Source: Gammaproteobacteria bacterium (GTDB taxonomy: Bacteria > Pseudomonadota > Gammaproteobacteria > Halothiobacillales > Halothiobacillaceae). From it: a stretch of DNA of 23,196 bases. The DNA lies in contig JARJMX020000087.1 in assembly GCA_029335925.2 (NCBI GenBank), positions 1 to 23,196 of the forward strand. The letters are read 5' to 3'. Below are positions 7,929 through 18,123 of the stretch, piece by piece. How positions within the stretch are numbered: the stretch's first letter is position 1; every line of letters starts with the position of its first letter. Made by a program: the position numbers and the translations under genes. Below the pieces are notes generated by a model, which was given only the letters and a program-made list of their open reading frames with translations, was not told the origin of the DNA and ran no database searches.

Positions 7929-9388
7929 TGAGCCTGCACCAGCAATCCATTGCCGAGCTGCGCGGCATGCTCGATCGCAAGGAGGTCTCCTCGGTCGAGC
8001 TGGCGCAACATTTTTTAGCTCGCATCAAGACACATGATCCCGTGCTTAACAGCTTCATCAGCGTGACCGAGGATGAGGCACTCAACGCTGCGTTGGCCGC
8101 GGACCATCGTATTGCCGCGGGCCACGCTGGGCCGCTCACTGGCATCCCTCTGGCGCACAAGGACATCTTCTGCACCCTTGGGGTTAAGACCTCCTGCGGC
8201 TCGCGCATGCTCGATAACTTCGTCGCCCCCTACAACGCCACTGTGGTCGAGCGCTTGAATCAGGCTGGCACGGTCATGCTTGGTAAGCTGAACATGGACG
8301 AGTTCGCCATGGGCTCGACCAGTGAATCCAGCTTTTATGGCCCGACCAAGAACCCTTGGGATCTTTCCGCCGTGCCTGGCGGCTCCTCCGGTGGCTCCGC
8401 TGCTGCGCTTGCCGCGGGGCTCACCCCACTGGCAACCGGGACCGATACCGGCGGCTCCATCCGCCAGCCTGCCGCCTACTGCGGAGTGACCGGCCTCAAG
8501 CCGACCTACGGCCGCGTGTCCCGCTATGGCATGATTGCCTATGCCTCCTCACTTGACCAGGGCGGGCCGATGGCGCGTTCGGCAGAGGATTGCGCCTGGC
8601 TGCTCAATGCCATGGTCGGCTTCGATGCGCTCGACTCTACGTGCAGCGAGCAGCCGGTCGAGGACTACACCGCCAAGCTCGACAATGACCTGAGTGGGCT
8701 GAAGATCGGCCTGCCGCGCGAGTATTTCGGCGAGGGCTTGGATGTCGGTGTGGCCCGTGTCATCGACGAAGCGGTGGCCGAGTTCCGTAGGCTGGGCGCC
8801 GAGGTTCGCGAGGTCAGCCTGCCGAACAGCGAGCTCGCCATCCCCGCCTATTACGTCATCGCCCCGGCGGAGGCGTCCTCCAATCTCTCCCGTTACGACG
8901 GCGTGCGCTTTGGCCACCGCTGCGAGGCGCCAAAGGACCTCGTCGACCTATACGAGCGCTCGCGCGCTGAGGGCTTCGGCAGCGAGGTCAAGCGCCGGAT
9001 CATGATCGGCACCTATGTTCTCTCTTCTGGTTATTACGACGCCTATTACCTTAAGGCGCAGCGCATCCGCCGCCTGATCGCGGACGACTTCCGCCGTGTG
9101 CTCAGCGAGGTGGATGTGCTCATGGGGCCGGTTGCACCGCACGTGGCACCGGACCTCGGTACTTCCCTCAAGGACCCGGTTACCATGTACCTCTCCGACA
9201 TTTACACCGTGCCGGTCAATCTCGCCGGCCTGCCAGCGATGTCCATTCCGGCAGGCTTTGCGCACGGCCGCCCGGTCGGCTTGCAGATCATCGGTCGCGC
9301 CTTCGACGAGGCCCGCCTGCTGAACATCGCTCACCGCTTCCAGCAGGTCACCAATTGGCATCGCCAGTTCCCTGCCGCCTTCGCGTAA
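7928..9388 (+). CDS. gatA: Asp-tRNA(Asn)/Glu-tRNA(Gln) amidotransferase subunit A
   Basis: This is the glutaminase subunit that releases ammonia from glutamine for transamidation of misacylated tRNA. At 486 residues it has full length for GatA. The amidase signature is complete: K78 in LAHKDIFCT, the [16 protein letters not shown] loop with the cis-Ser at about 153, and nucleophile Ser about 177 in [12 protein letters not shown]. These match the Ser-cisSer-Lys triad of the family. [17 protein letters not shown] and [14 protein letters not shown] are also typical. The start codon overlaps the gatC stop by one base (TAATG), indicating translational coupling. Confidence 0.97.
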   Translation: MSLHQQSIAELRGMLDRKEVSSVELAQHFLARIKTHDPVLNSFISVTEDEALNAALAADHRIAAGHAGPLTGIPLAHKDIFCTLGVKTSCGSRMLDNFVAPYNATVVERLNQAGTVMLGKLNMDEFAMGSTSESSFYGPTKNPWDLSAVPGGSSGGSAAALAAGLTPLATGTDTGGSIRQPAAYCGVTGLKPTYGRVSRYGMIAYASSLDQGGPMARSAEDCAWLLNAMVGFDALDSTCSEQPVEDYTAKLDNDLSGLKIGLPREYFGEGLDVGVARVIDEAVAEFRRLGAEVREVSLPNSELAIPAYYVIAPAEASSNLSRYDGVRFGHRCEAPKDLVDLYERSRAEGFGSEVKRRIMIGTYVLSSGYYDAYYLKAQRIRRLIADDFRRVLSEVDVLMGPVAPHVAPDLGTSLKDPVTMYLSDIYTVPVNLAGLPAMSIPAGFAHGRPVGLQIIGRAFDEARLLNIAHRFQQVTNWHRQFPAAFA

Positions 9389-9400
9389 GGACCAAGACCC

Positions 9401-10837
9401 ATGCAATGGGAAACCGTCATCGGGCTTGAGATTCACGCCCAGCTCGCCACCAAGAGCAAGATCTTCTCCGGAGCCTCGACCGCCTTCGGCGCTGAGCCCA
9501 ACACCCAGGCTTGCGCGGTCGATCTTGGCCTGCCCGGCGTGCTGCCGGTGCTGAACGCCGAGGCCGTGCGTTGTGCTGTGATGTTTGGTCTGGCCATCGG
9601 TGCCGATGTCAACCGCCGTTCCATCTTTGCACGCAAGAACTACTTCTACCCGGACCTGCCGAAGGGCTACCAGATCAGCCAGTACGAGCAGCCCATCGTC
9701 ATGCGTGGGCAGATGGAGATCGAGCTGGAGGACGGCAGCAGCAAGGTGGTCGGCATCACTCGCGCCCATCTTGAGGAAGATGCCGGCAAGTTGCTGCATG
9801 AGGACTTCCACGGCATGAGCGGTATCGACCTGAACCGCGCCGGGATACCGCTGCTGGAAATCGTCTCCGAGCCGGACATGCGCTCGGCCAAGGAGGCGGT
9901 GGCCTATGCTAAGGCGATTCACAGCCTGGTGCGCTATCTGGGCATCTGCGATGGCAATATGCAGGAAGGCTCATTCCGCGTGGACGCCAACGTCTCTGTG
10001 CGTCCCAAGGGGCAGCGCGAGTTCGGCAGCCGGACCGAGATCAAGAACGTCAATTCCTTCCGTTTCCTGGAGCGGGCGATCAACTTCGAGATCGAACGTC
10101 AGATCGACGTGATCGAGGGCGGCGGCAGCGTGGTGCAAGAGACCCGCCTGTACGACCCGGACCGTGACGAGACCCGCTCCATGCGCGGCAAGGAGGAGGC
10201 GCACGATTACCGCTACTTCCCGGATCCCGACCTGTTGCCGGTGATACTGGACGAAGGCTTTATCGAGTCTGTACGTGCCAGCCTGCCGGAGCTGCCCACC
10301 GAGAAGAAGCGGCGTTTTATCACCCATTATGGCCTGCCTGCTTACGACGCGGCCTTCCTTACTGCCGACCGTGCCCTGGCCGACTACTTTGAAGAGGCAC
10401 TCAAGGTTGCGGGCTGCGAGCCTAAGCTCGTCGCCAACTGGGTGATGGGCGATGTCTCTGCCGCGCTCAACAAGGCGGGGCTGGAGATTGGCGCCTGCCC
10501 GGTCACCGCGGCCATGCTCGGCGGCCTGCTCAAGCGCATCGCTGACCACACCCTCTCCGGCAAGCTTGCCAAGGAGGTGTTCGAGGCCATGTGGGCGGGC
10601 GAGGGCGACGCCGACGTTATCATTGAGCACAAGGGCCTCAAGCAGATCACCGACGAGTCCGTTATCGAGGCGCTGGTGGATGGCGTGCTGGCCCAGTTTC
10701 CGGCCCAGGTCGAGGAATTCCGCTCTGGCAAGGACAAGGTGTTCGGCTTCCTCGTCGGCCAAGCGATGAAGGCCGCCAAGGGTAAGGCCAATCCGGCTCA
10801 GCTCAATGCGGTGCTGAAGAAGCGGCTGGAAGACTGA
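9401..10837 (+). CDS. gatB: Asp-tRNA(Asn)/Glu-tRNA(Gln) amidotransferase subunit B
   Basis: GatB binds the misacylated tRNA, phosphorylates its Glu or Asp side chain with ATP and completes amidation with ammonia from GatA. The 478-residue product shows [60 protein letters not shown] and the kinase-like core ending in [11 protein letters not shown] helical and YqeY-like tail (about 330-478, ending [16 protein letters not shown]) follows. An AAGGA site precedes the ATG, 12 bases after gatA. Its presence implies that the organism makes Gln-tRNA(Gln) and/or Asn-tRNA(Asn) indirectly. Confidence 0.97.
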   Translation: MQWETVIGLEIHAQLATKSKIFSGASTAFGAEPNTQACAVDLGLPGVLPVLNAEAVRCAVMFGLAIGADVNRRSIFARKNYFYPDLPKGYQISQYEQPIVMRGQMEIELEDGSSKVVGITRAHLEEDAGKLLHEDFHGMSGIDLNRAGIPLLEIVSEPDMRSAKEAVAYAKAIHSLVRYLGICDGNMQEGSFRVDANVSVRPKGQREFGSRTEIKNVNSFRFLERAINFEIERQIDVIEGGGSVVQETRLYDPDRDETRSMRGKEEAHDYRYFPDPDLLPVILDEGFIESVRASLPELPTEKKRRFITHYGLPAYDAAFLTADRALADYFEEALKVAGCEPKLVANWVMGDVSAALNKAGLEIGACPVTAAMLGGLLKRIADHTLSGKLAKEVFEAMWAGEGDADVIIEHKGLKQITDESVIEALVDGVLAQFPAQVEEFRSGKDKVFGFLVGQAMKAAKGKANPAQLNAVLKKRLED

Positions 10838-10838
10838 A

Positions 10839-11753
10839 ATGAGCGAGCGTGATCTGCTCCACCGTTTCATCTTTACCCATGCCGAGGACGAATATGTCCC
10901 CGGCACTCCGCAGTCTTCCTACGCCGGCGGAGCGCGTGGTGAGCTGGTGCAGCTGGAGGCGGCCTGGCAGTCCATCCTCTCGCGCAGCGACTACCCTCCT
11001 GCTGTAGCCCGTCTGCTGGGCGAGACGGCGGTGGCTGCCGTGCTGCTCGCCGCGACGCTCAAGATCGACGGAAAGCTGACTCTTCAGGTCCAAGGCGAAG
11101 GCACCGTACACCTGCTGGTCATGCAGGTCACCTCTGAGCGCGAGCTGCGCGGCCTGGCCCGCTGGCACGGCGAGGTGGAAGGGGAGGGGCTGACCCTGAT
11201 GGGTGACGGTCGCCTGGTGATGACCATCGAGACCGCACGCGGGGAGCGCTACCAGGGTATCGTGCCGCTGGAGGGCGCTACTCTCGCGCAGGCGCTGGAA
11301 GGTTACTTTGCGCGCTCCGAGCAGCTGCCGACCCGCCTGTGGCTGGAAGCCGGTCCCACCCGCGCCGCAGGCCTTCTGGTACAGAAGATGCCAGGGCATG
11401 ACAGCCCGCAGGACGATGAGGACTGGAACCGCATCGTCGCCCTGTCGGAGACCGTCAGCGCGGAGGAGTTGCTGGAGCTCCCGGCCGAGATCCTGCTGCA
11501 TCGCCTCTACCATGAAGAGGATCGGCTTGTGTTCGAGCCCGAGTCGGTGCGTTTCGCCTGCTCTTGCTCGCGTGAGCGGGTGGCGGAGATGCTGCGTAGC
11601 CTGAGACAGGACGAGGTGGAGGACATCCTCGCTGAGCAAGGGAAGATCGAGGTCCATTGCGAATTCTGCAACGCAAGGTACACCTTTGATGCGGTGGACG
11701 CGGCGGCGCTGTTCGTCGAAACACCGCATCCGGAGGCACGGGGTCTTCACTGA
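10839..11753 (+). CDS. hslO: Redox-regulated chaperone Hsp33
   Basis: Hsp33 is a cytoplasmic holdase that switches on under oxidative stress when its zinc cysteines form disulfides and the linker unfolds. The 304-residue protein has the N-terminal domain (RFIF near the start, ARLLGETAVAAVLLAATLK), the linker region, and a zinc-binding C-terminal domain. The four cysteines are in the family pattern, C241-x-C243 (FACSCSRERV) and C274-x-x-C277 (CEFCNARY). The start lies 1 base after the gatB stop, so it is part of the gat operon. In a sulfur oxidiser exposed to reactive sulfur and oxygen species a redox chaperone is a sensible companion, but that is inference. Confidence 0.96.
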   Translation: MSERDLLHRFIFTHAEDEYVPGTPQSSYAGGARGELVQLEAAWQSILSRSDYPPAVARLLGETAVAAVLLAATLKIDGKLTLQVQGEGTVHLLVMQVTSERELRGLARWHGEVEGEGLTLMGDGRLVMTIETARGERYQGIVPLEGATLAQALEGYFARSEQLPTRLWLEAGPTRAAGLLVQKMPGHDSPQDDEDWNRIVALSETVSAEELLELPAEILLHRLYHEEDRLVFEPESVRFACSCSRERVAEMLRSLRQDEVEDILAEQGKIEVHCEFCNARYTFDAVDAAALFVETPHPEARGLH

Positions 11754-11767
11754 ATAGGGGCGGCGAT

Positions 11768-14700
11768 ATGGCCAGCGACACCTCCTCTTCCGAGGCCAAG
11801 CCGGGCCAGGTCCCCTGGATGGGGCATTCCCATGATCCGGAGGATACCCTGCGTCGCCTGCGCCAGTACGACGTGGAGATCGAACGGATCATTCTCGCCC
11901 GCCAGCACCCGGTGACCGGGCTGCTACCAGCCAGTACCGCGGTCACTGCTCATGGCGACTACACCGATGCTTGGGTGCGCGACAACGTCTACAGCATCCT
12001 CGCCGTCTGGGGGATGGCGCTCGCCTATCGCCGCGCCGACGTAGAGCGCGCCCGGACCTACGCGCTCGAGCAGAGCGTGGTGAAGCTGATGCGCGGCCTG
12101 CTGTTCGCCATGATGCGCCAGGCGCACAAGGTCGAGCGCTTCAAGTACAGTCAGGACCCGCTCGATGCCTTGCATGCCAAGTACGACACCCGCACCGGCG
12201 GGGAGGTTGTCGGGGATGCAGCCTGGGGGCATCTCCAAATCGATGCCACCTCCCTGTTCCTGCTCATGCTGGCCCAGATGACTGCTTCGGGTCTGCGGAT
12301 TATTTTTAATCAAGACGAGGTCGACTTCGTCCAGAACCTCGTCTACTACATCGGCCGCGCCTATAGCACGCCCGACTACGGTATCTGGGAGCGTGGCAAC
12401 AAGATCAACTGCGGCATCCGCGAGCTGAACGCGAGCTCGATCGGCATGGCCCTGGCGGCGCTCGAGGCCATGAACAGCTTCGATCTGTACGGTGGCGAGG
12501 GGGACGAGCGCTCGACCATCCACGTCCTGCCAGACGAGATCGCGCGCACCGAGATTACCCTCAAGTCCCTGCTGCCGCGCGAGTCCAATTCCAAGGAGGT
12601 GGATGCCGCGCTGCTCTCGGTGGTCGGCTTTCCGGCCTTCGCGGTGCGCAACATGGCGCTTCTTGATGAGACCCAGCAGGCTGTCATCGACAAGCTGCAG
12701 GGATCCTACGGCTGCAAGCGCTTTCTGCTCGACGGCCACCAGACGGTGCTGGAGGATCCGAGTCGGCTGCACTACGAACCGCACGAACTCAAGCGCTTCG
12801 AGCACATCGAGTCCGAGTGGCCGCTGTTCTTCACCTACCTGCTGCTTAACCACTTGTTCCTCGGCCGCCAGGAGCAGGCCCGCTTCTATCGCGAGCATCT
12901 CGAGCGTCTTGCCATTGAGCAGGACGGCCTGCGTCTGCTGCCGGAACTGTATTTCGTGCCGGCCGATCGCATCGAGGCTGAACGCCAGCATCCTGGCAGC
13001 CAGCCGCGCCAGGCAAACGAGAACCTGCCACTGGTTTGGGCGCAGAGCCTGTTCATCCTCGGCAAACTGATCCAAGACGGCCTGCTTCATCCCGCGGACA
13101 TCGACCCTCTCGGCCGTCGCCTGCGGCTCGGCCGCCGCTACCATTGTCCGGTCCAGGTGGCGGTGCTGGCTGAGAATGTCGAGGTTCAGGAGCGGCTCGG
13201 CTGGAGCGGCATCCACGCCGAGATTCTCGAGCAGGTGACTCCCCTGCGGGTAGCCCATTCGAGCAAGCTGATTGATCTGTTCGGCATGCTTGGCTGCAAT
13301 CCCAAGCTCGCCCTCACCGGGCGCCCCCCCCGGCGTATGCGCATCCTCACCACCTCGCGTCCCTATGCCCTGGATGGCCAGCAGGTGCTGTTTGTGCCCC
13401 AGCAGCTCGATCGCCAGGATTTCTATCTCGGTCGCGACAACGTCTATCTCGCCGGCAAGCTGCGCTCGGAGATCGGTTTCGTGCACCGCTATTGGCGCCA
13501 GCCCGGCATGCCTCTGGTGGTGCTGTGGATCACCCGCGACATGCTTGAGGCGGCCAACAGCGAGGTGCTGCTGGATCTGTTACGCGACGTGCATGCCGGC
13601 GAGGTCGATGGCTACCCGGTGCGTAGCGGTAGGCTTCTGCAGCTTATGCAGAACACCCGCCCTGAACGCATCTCCACCAGGCATAATTTCAGCCTGGCCG
13701 AGGATGGGCTGCCGCGGGTCGTCGAGCGTGTCCCCCTACTGCCGACCGAGGGCGGTGAGCCCCACCCGCTCAGCGACGCCGAGTACCAGTCCCTCACTCT
13801 CGAGGCGCCCAGCGAGCGGCTGTTTGCGATACTGGCGAACTGCAGCAATCCTTATGCCCAGATCGAGTTACTGGTCGCCCTCCATGCCCGTCATGGCGGC
13901 GATTACGTCACCCCCTTGCGCCATCCGGAACTTGGCTACGAACTGACCCTGCGCGAGATCACCGAGTACGTGTTCGAACGTGCAGGGTGTCTGACGCTAT
14001 GGGGCGTGCTGAGGCGTGCTGCCGACCTATTGGACAAAGTCGATGCCCAGCTTGAGGTCGCAGTCATGGACATTCTGGTGCGGCAGAAGCAGCTCGCCGT
14101 CGGGCGTTCCTACAGCCGGCGCGCGATCATCCGCGAGCCGCTCGGCAACACCGAGATCCTTGCCATGATCCGCGCCTTCTGCGGCCAGGACGAGCGCGAG
14201 CGCATCCTGACCCAGGAACTTATCATCCATCTTGGCCACATTGCCAAGAACGAGTCGCAGCTGATCCGCGACATCCTCACCCTGCGCGTGGGTCACCTAC
14301 TGCAGCTCTTGATCGCGGGCCTGGCGCGCGAGCGGGGCCTTTCGCTCGACGCCGCCTTCGATGCATTGTTGGAAAAGCCGCCGCACCGGCTTCTTGCCCG
14401 CCTGCGTGAGACTCTGCTGCATTTCGGCGATGAACAGCGCGGGCTCGGTCGCACCGAGTCGCTGCATATCGTCGGTGCGCCAAAGGAGGTGGTGCCCGTG
14501 CGCTTCGATGCCGGCCCGGATGTCACGCAGGCCGTCGAGGACTGGTTGCACTGGCGCCAGGTGCAGGGGGCGATCGGCCGCCTGCCAGACCGTTTCTACC
14601 CGCAGGTGTGGGGCCTTCTCCGACATTGCCGGGGGCTAGTCATCGGTGATCGCTATAACCGTAAGAACCGGCTGGACAGTGAGCAGCTGCTGTCGGAGAG

Positions 14701-15058
14701 CACGGCGGGGGAGATGAACTTCGCCCTGCGCGTCGAGCACCTGCTCAACAAGATCGCCGCTCCTGAGTATCGTCAGCTAGTCATTGAGGGGCTTGAGGCC
14801 CTGATCGCCATCATGCAGGCCAATCCGGACTTGCGCTTCGAGGACGACCTTGTCATGGACGTGCTGATCGGCCACGCCGTGCGTTTGGCCTGGCTTGAAG
14901 AACATCCGGGCGATGAGGGACGCTACGATGAGGTGCGTGATTTGGCTTGGGAGGCGTTCTACCGTCGTCCACCCAGCGATGTCTCGGTCTTCGTGACTCA
15001 TGCGCTTGAATTCCTGGTCGCCGAGGGGTCGGCGGCCAGCCTGATCTTGACGGAATAA
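11768..15058 (+). CDS. Phosphorylase kinase alpha/beta regulatory subunit-like protein (GH15-type)
   Basis: This 1096-residue protein resembles eukaryotic phosphorylase kinase alpha and beta subunits along its whole length. The N-terminal glucoamylase-like (alpha/alpha)6 domain (about 25-440) shows TGLLPAS, DAWVRDNVYSILAVWGMALAYR, VKLMRGLLFAMMRQA, GHLQIDATSLFLLML, PDYGIWERGNK, ELNASSIGMALAALEAMN, SLLPRES, YGCKRFLLDGHQT, LEDPSRLHYEPHELK and IESEWPLFFTYLLL. E208 in WERG is where glucoamylases carry the general acid. The middle contains LTGRPPRRMRILTTSRPYALDG and DFYLGRDNVYL. The C-terminal KPBA/KPBB-like domain has WGLLRHCRGLVIG, TAGEMNFALRVEHLLNKI and PEYRQLVIEGLEAL. The eukaryotic C-terminal prenylation Cys is absent; it ends LILTE. 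The gene lies 14 bases after hslO and about 10 before glk. Whether it is a hydrolase, a sugar sensor or a regulator of a kinase is not known to me. Confidence 0.88.
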   Translation: MASDTSSSEAKPGQVPWMGHSHDPEDTLRRLRQYDVEIERIILARQHPVTGLLPASTAVTAHGDYTDAWVRDNVYSILAVWGMALAYRRADVERARTYALEQSVVKLMRGLLFAMMRQAHKVERFKYSQDPLDALHAKYDTRTGGEVVGDAAWGHLQIDATSLFLLMLAQMTASGLRIIFNQDEVDFVQNLVYYIGRAYSTPDYGIWERGNKINCGIRELNASSIGMALAALEAMNSFDLYGGEGDERSTIHVLPDEIARTEITLKSLLPRESNSKEVDAALLSVVGFPAFAVRNMALLDETQQAVIDKLQGSYGCKRFLLDGHQTVLEDPSRLHYEPHELKRFEHIESEWPLFFTYLLLNHLFLGRQEQARFYREHLERLAIEQDGLRLLPELYFVPADRIEAERQHPGSQPRQANENLPLVWAQSLFILGKLIQDGLLHPADIDPLGRRLRLGRRYHCPVQVAVLAENVEVQERLGWSGIHAEILEQVTPLRVAHSSKLIDLFGMLGCNPKLALTGRPPRRMRILTTSRPYALDGQQVLFVPQQLDRQDFYLGRDNVYLAGKLRSEIGFVHRYWRQPGMPLVVLWITRDMLEAANSEVLLDLLRDVHAGEVDGYPVRSGRLLQLMQNTRPERISTRHNFSLAEDGLPRVVERVPLLPTEGGEPHPLSDAEYQSLTLEAPSERLFAILANCSNPYAQIELLVALHARHGGDYVTPLRHPELGYELTLREITEYVFERAGCLTLWGVLRRAADLLDKVDAQLEVAVMDILVRQKQLAVGRSYSRRAIIREPLGNTEILAMIRAFCGQDERERILTQELIIHLGHIAKNESQLIRDILTLRVGHLLQLLIAGLARERGLSLDAAFDALLEKPPHRLLARLRETLLHFGDEQRGLGRTESLHIVGAPKEVVPVRFDAGPDVTQAVEDWLHWRQVQGAIGRLPDRFYPQVWGLLRHCRGLVIGDRYNRKNRLDSEQLLSESTAGEMNFALRVEHLLNKIAAPEYRQLVIEGLEALIAIMQANPDLRFEDDLVMDVLIGHAVRLAWLEEHPGDEGRYDEVRDLAWEAFYRRPPSDVSVFVTHALEFLVAEGSAASLILTE

Positions 15059-15068
15059 GGTGCGCGGG

Positions 15069-16049
15069 ATGTTTCTTGCCGGCGACATTGGCGGCACTAA
15101 GACGGTGCTGGCCCTCTATACCCAGCGCGGCGGCGAGCTGGTTATCGCACGCGAAGCCAGTGTGCCCAGCCGAGACCATGCCGCCTTCGAGGACATCCTT
15201 GAGGCCTTCCTTGGTCTTGAACCACCGCGTCTTGAGGGGGCAGCCTTCGGCGTGGCTGGTCCTGTGGTGGAGGGCCGCTGCCAGACCACCAATCTGCCTT
15301 GGGTGCTGGATGAAAGGTTGCTCGCTGCGCGCCTCGGCTGTCCCGTGCGCCTGCTCAACGACCTCGAGGCCGCGGCGCTCGGCATGCTGCAGCTGCCGCC
15401 TGAACAACGCGTTCCCCTCTCCACCTCCCGACGCGCTCGGGATGGCATGACCGCCGTCATCGCTGCCGGCACGGGTCTCGGGCAGGCGCTGCTGTTCTGG
15501 GATGGTCTGCGCTACCACGTGCAGCCGACCGAAGGGGGGCACTGCGATTTCGCGCCCAACAGCGCCGAAGAGGATGCCTTGCTGGTCTGGCTGCGCGGGA
15601 AGTTCGGTGGCCATGTCAGCGTGGAGCGCGTCCTCTCCGGCCCCGGTCTGTTCAACATCTGGACTTTTCTCCGCGACACTCGCCGCGTTCCGATGGAGGA
15701 GGCGGCCACCCAGGCCATCATGGCTTCCCCTGACCCAAGCGCGGCCATCGCCCGCCTGGCTATGGAGGGCAGGGATGGGGCCTGCCTGCACGCGCTGACC
15801 CTGTTCTGCCGCATCTACGGTGCGGAGGCCGCTAACCTCGCCCTCAAGTGTCTTTCAAGTGCCGGCGTGCTCGTGGGGGGGGGCATCGCACCCAAGATCC
15901 TGCCCCTCCTCAAGCAAGGGGCCTTTATGCAGGGCTTCCTCGACAAGGGGCGGTTCCGCAACCTGCTGGCGGCGATACCGGTCGAGGTAGTGCTAGAGCC
16001 GCGCGCCCCCCTGATCGGCGCCGCGCACGCCGCGAGGTCGCTGGCATGA
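15069..16049 (+). CDS. glk: Glucokinase
   Basis: Glk phosphorylates glucose to glucose 6-phosphate with ATP in the cytoplasm. The 326-residue product begins MFLAGDIGGTKTVLALY with the ATP phosphate loop. It then shows FGVAGPVVEGRCQTTNLPW, the sugar-binding LLNDLEAAALGM, IAAGTGLGQALLFW, EGGHCDFAP, ERVLSGPGLFNIW and GVLVGGGIAPKILP, all in the order of the bacterial Glk (ROK-independent, E. coli-like) family. I chose the ATG at 15069; an in-frame GTG at 15060 lies nearer the upstream stop, but the ATG gives the canonical N-terminus and has AAGG 8 bases before it. The last four bases overlap the thiE start. Its position directly behind the phosphorylase-kinase-like gene suggests handling of glucose from glycogen. 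Confidence 0.95.
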   Translation: MFLAGDIGGTKTVLALYTQRGGELVIAREASVPSRDHAAFEDILEAFLGLEPPRLEGAAFGVAGPVVEGRCQTTNLPWVLDERLLAARLGCPVRLLNDLEAAALGMLQLPPEQRVPLSTSRRARDGMTAVIAAGTGLGQALLFWDGLRYHVQPTEGGHCDFAPNSAEEDALLVWLRGKFGGHVSVERVLSGPGLFNIWTFLRDTRRVPMEEAATQAIMASPDPSAAIARLAMEGRDGACLHALTLFCRIYGAEAANLALKCLSSAGVLVGGGIAPKILPLLKQGAFMQGFLDKGRFRNLLAAIPVEVVLEPRAPLIGAAHAARSLA

Positions 16050-16693
16050 TGCACAAAAGAGACGCGCTGCGAGGTCTCTATGTCATCACCGACACGGCCC
16101 TGATCCCCGACGATCGGTTCGTCGAACGGGTCGAGGCCGCCCTCCGCGGCGGCGCACGTATCGTCCAGTACCGCGATAAGCGGGGCGATATCCCTTTGCG
16201 CGAACAGCTCGCGGGCGAGCTGGTGCGCCTCTGCCGCACCTATGGTGCCGTCAGCATCATCAACGACGACGTCGAACTGGCGGCCCGGGTCGGCGCGGAC
16301 GGGGTGCATGTCGGCAAGGAGGACGCAGCCCCGGGGCATGCACGGAACAGGCTGGGGCAGGGTGCCATCATCGGCGTTTCCTGCTACAACCGGCTGGAAC
16401 TCGCGCTGGATGCTGCGTCAGAGGGGGCAGACTACGTTGCCTTCGGCAGCTTCTTCCCCTCCCGCGTCAAGCCCGAGGCTGTGTCGGCAAGCCTCGATCT
16501 GTTGCGTAAGGCACGCAAAAAATTAAGCTTGCCCCTCTGTGCCATCGGTGGCATCACCGCCGATAATGCAGCTTGGCTGGTCGAGGCGGGAGCGGACATG
16601 CTGGCTGTGATTTCGGATGTCTTCGCGGCGGTTGACGTGGAGGCGGCGGCCCGGCGTTACGCACCGCTGTTTAACTCGTCATTGCGGGCATAG
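16046..16693 (+). CDS. thiE: Thiamine-phosphate synthase
   Basis: ThiE joins hydroxymethylpyrimidine diphosphate and the thiazole phosphate to give thiamine monophosphate. The 215-residue TIM-barrel shows LRGLYVITD at strand 1, the substrate motif IVQYRDKRGD (38-48), IINDDVELA, GADGVHVGKEDA (83-94), IGVSCYNRLELA, GADYVAFGSFFPSRVKP and LPLCAIGGITADNA, the complete family pattern. Two adjacent ATGs (16046, 16049) are possible starts; the first overlaps the glk stop as ATGA. The thiE-hemL gene order is widespread in proteobacteria. Confidence 0.95.
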   Translation: MMHKRDALRGLYVITDTALIPDDRFVERVEAALRGGARIVQYRDKRGDIPLREQLAGELVRLCRTYGAVSIINDDVELAARVGADGVHVGKEDAAPGHARNRLGQGAIIGVSCYNRLELALDAASEGADYVAFGSFFPSRVKPEAVSASLDLLRKARKKLSLPLCAIGGITADNAAWLVEAGADMLAVISDVFAAVDVEAAARRYAPLFNSSLRA

Positions 16694-16821
16694 AGAAGCA
16701 ACCCATGGGCCGGCTGTGAAGCCATGCTTCATGGATCGCCGCGTTGCTCCACTGCTCGTGATGATGCCCAGAAAGTCATCGGCCTGTCCCGATGCCATTC
16801 GCCTTAAGGAGAGAACGAACC

Positions 16822-18102
16822 ATGTCCCGTTCCCATGAGCTGTTCATCCAAGCCCAGAAGCACATTCCCGGCGGAGTGAACTCCCCCGTGCGCGCCTTCC
16901 GCGGCGTAGGCGGCAACCCCATCTTTTTCGAGCGCGCCCAAGGCGCCGCGCTGTTCGACGTGGACGGCAAGCGCTACATCGACTACGTCGGCTCATGGGG
17001 CCCGATGATCGCCGGCCACGCCCATCCCAAGGTGATCGAGGCGGTCAAGAACGCCGCTGAGCGTGGTCTGTCCTTCGGTGCACCGACTGCGATCGAAACC
17101 CGCATGGCCGACCTCCTGTGCGAAATTGTTCCCTCGCTGGAGATGGTGCGCATGACCAGTTCAGGTACCGAGGCCACCATGAGCGCCATCCGCCTGGCAC
17201 GGGGCTATACCGGACGCGACACCATCATCAAGTTCGAGGGTTGTTACCACGGCCACAGCGACTCGCTGCTGGTGAAAGCCGGATCCGGCATGCTGACCCT
17301 CGGTGTGCCGAGCTCTCCGGGCGTACCGGCCGCTCTGGCGCAGCACACCCTCACCCTCGAATACAACAACCTGGCCCAGGTTGAACAGGTGTTTGCGGAA
17401 AAGGGGGGCGAAATCGCCTGCGTAATCGTCGAGCCGGTGGCGGGCAACATGAACTGCATCCCGCCCAAGCCCGGCTTCCTCGAAGGCCTGAGGGCGGTAT
17501 GCACCAAGTATGGCGCGGTGTTGATCTTCGACGAGGTGATGACCGGCTTTCGTGTCGCCCTCGGCGGAGCGCAGGAGTACTATGGCGTGATGCCGGATCT
17601 CACCGCCCTTGGCAAGGTGATTGGCGGCGGCATGCCGGTCGGCGCCTTTGGTGGCCGACGCGAGATCATGGAGTACATCGCCCCCCTCGGCCCTGTCTAC
17701 CAGGCCGGCACCCTCTCTGGCAACCCGGTCGCCATGGCGGCGGGCCTCGCCACCATGGAACTGGTGATGGAGCCAGGTTTCTATGAGACCCTCACGGCGC
17801 GCACTCAGAACCTGTGCGACGGCATGCGCGAGGCGGCCAAGGATGCCGGTATCCCGTTTACCACCAACAACGTCGGAGGAATGTTCGGCTTCTTCTTCAC
17901 CACACAGGACCGGGTAGAGACCTTCGCCGATGTCGTCCAGTGCGACATCGAGCGCTTTAAGAAATTCTTCCACGCCATGCTGGATGAGGGGATCTACCTC
18001 GCGCCGAGCGCCTTTGAAGCCGGCTTCGTTTCCGGCGCGCATAGCTGCCAGGATATCGAGGACACGGTCGAGACCGCACGCCGTGTGTTCAAAACGCTCT
18101 GA
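16822..18102 (+). CDS. hemL: Glutamate-1-semialdehyde 2,1-aminomutase
   Basis: HemL converts glutamate 1-semialdehyde to 5-aminolevulinate, the committed tetrapyrrole precursor in the C5 pathway. The 426-residue PLP enzyme shows [77 protein letters not shown], the PLP Lys at 265 in [16 protein letters not shown], and [17 protein letters not shown] start it at MSRSHE because AAGGAGA lies just upstream; the longer frame adds ten unlike residues. The gap of 128 bases after thiE is non-coding and the gene ends at a clear terminator. Demand for haem by the cytochromes of the sox system fits but is not specific. Confidence 0.97.
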   Translation: MSRSHELFIQAQKHIPGGVNSPVRAFRGVGGNPIFFERAQGAALFDVDGKRYIDYVGSWGPMIAGHAHPKVIEAVKNAAERGLSFGAPTAIETRMADLLCEIVPSLEMVRMTSSGTEATMSAIRLARGYTGRDTIIKFEGCYHGHSDSLLVKAGSGMLTLGVPSSPGVPAALAQHTLTLEYNNLAQVEQVFAEKGGEIACVIVEPVAGNMNCIPPKPGFLEGLRAVCTKYGAVLIFDEVMTGFRVALGGAQEYYGVMPDLTALGKVIGGGMPVGAFGGRREIMEYIAPLGPVYQAGTLSGNPVAMAAGLATMELVMEPGFYETLTARTQNLCDGMREAAKDAGIPFTTNNVGGMFGFFFTTQDRVETFADVVQCDIERFKKFFHAMLDEGIYLAPSAFEAGFVSGAHSCQDIEDTVETARRVFKTL

Positions 18103-18123
18103 TCCTCGCCTGCTCGGAGACTT

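Noticed and set aside
11924..13486. 520-codon minus-strand frame opposite the PHK-like gene
   Set aside because: It is a mirror frame of a clearly conserved coding sequence with no recognisable domain of its own.
16694..16821. Possible small RNA or riboswitch between thiE and hemL
   Set aside because: Only a 6-bp stem (TGAAGC/GCTTCA) is visible; there is no TPP-riboswitch core and no terminator.
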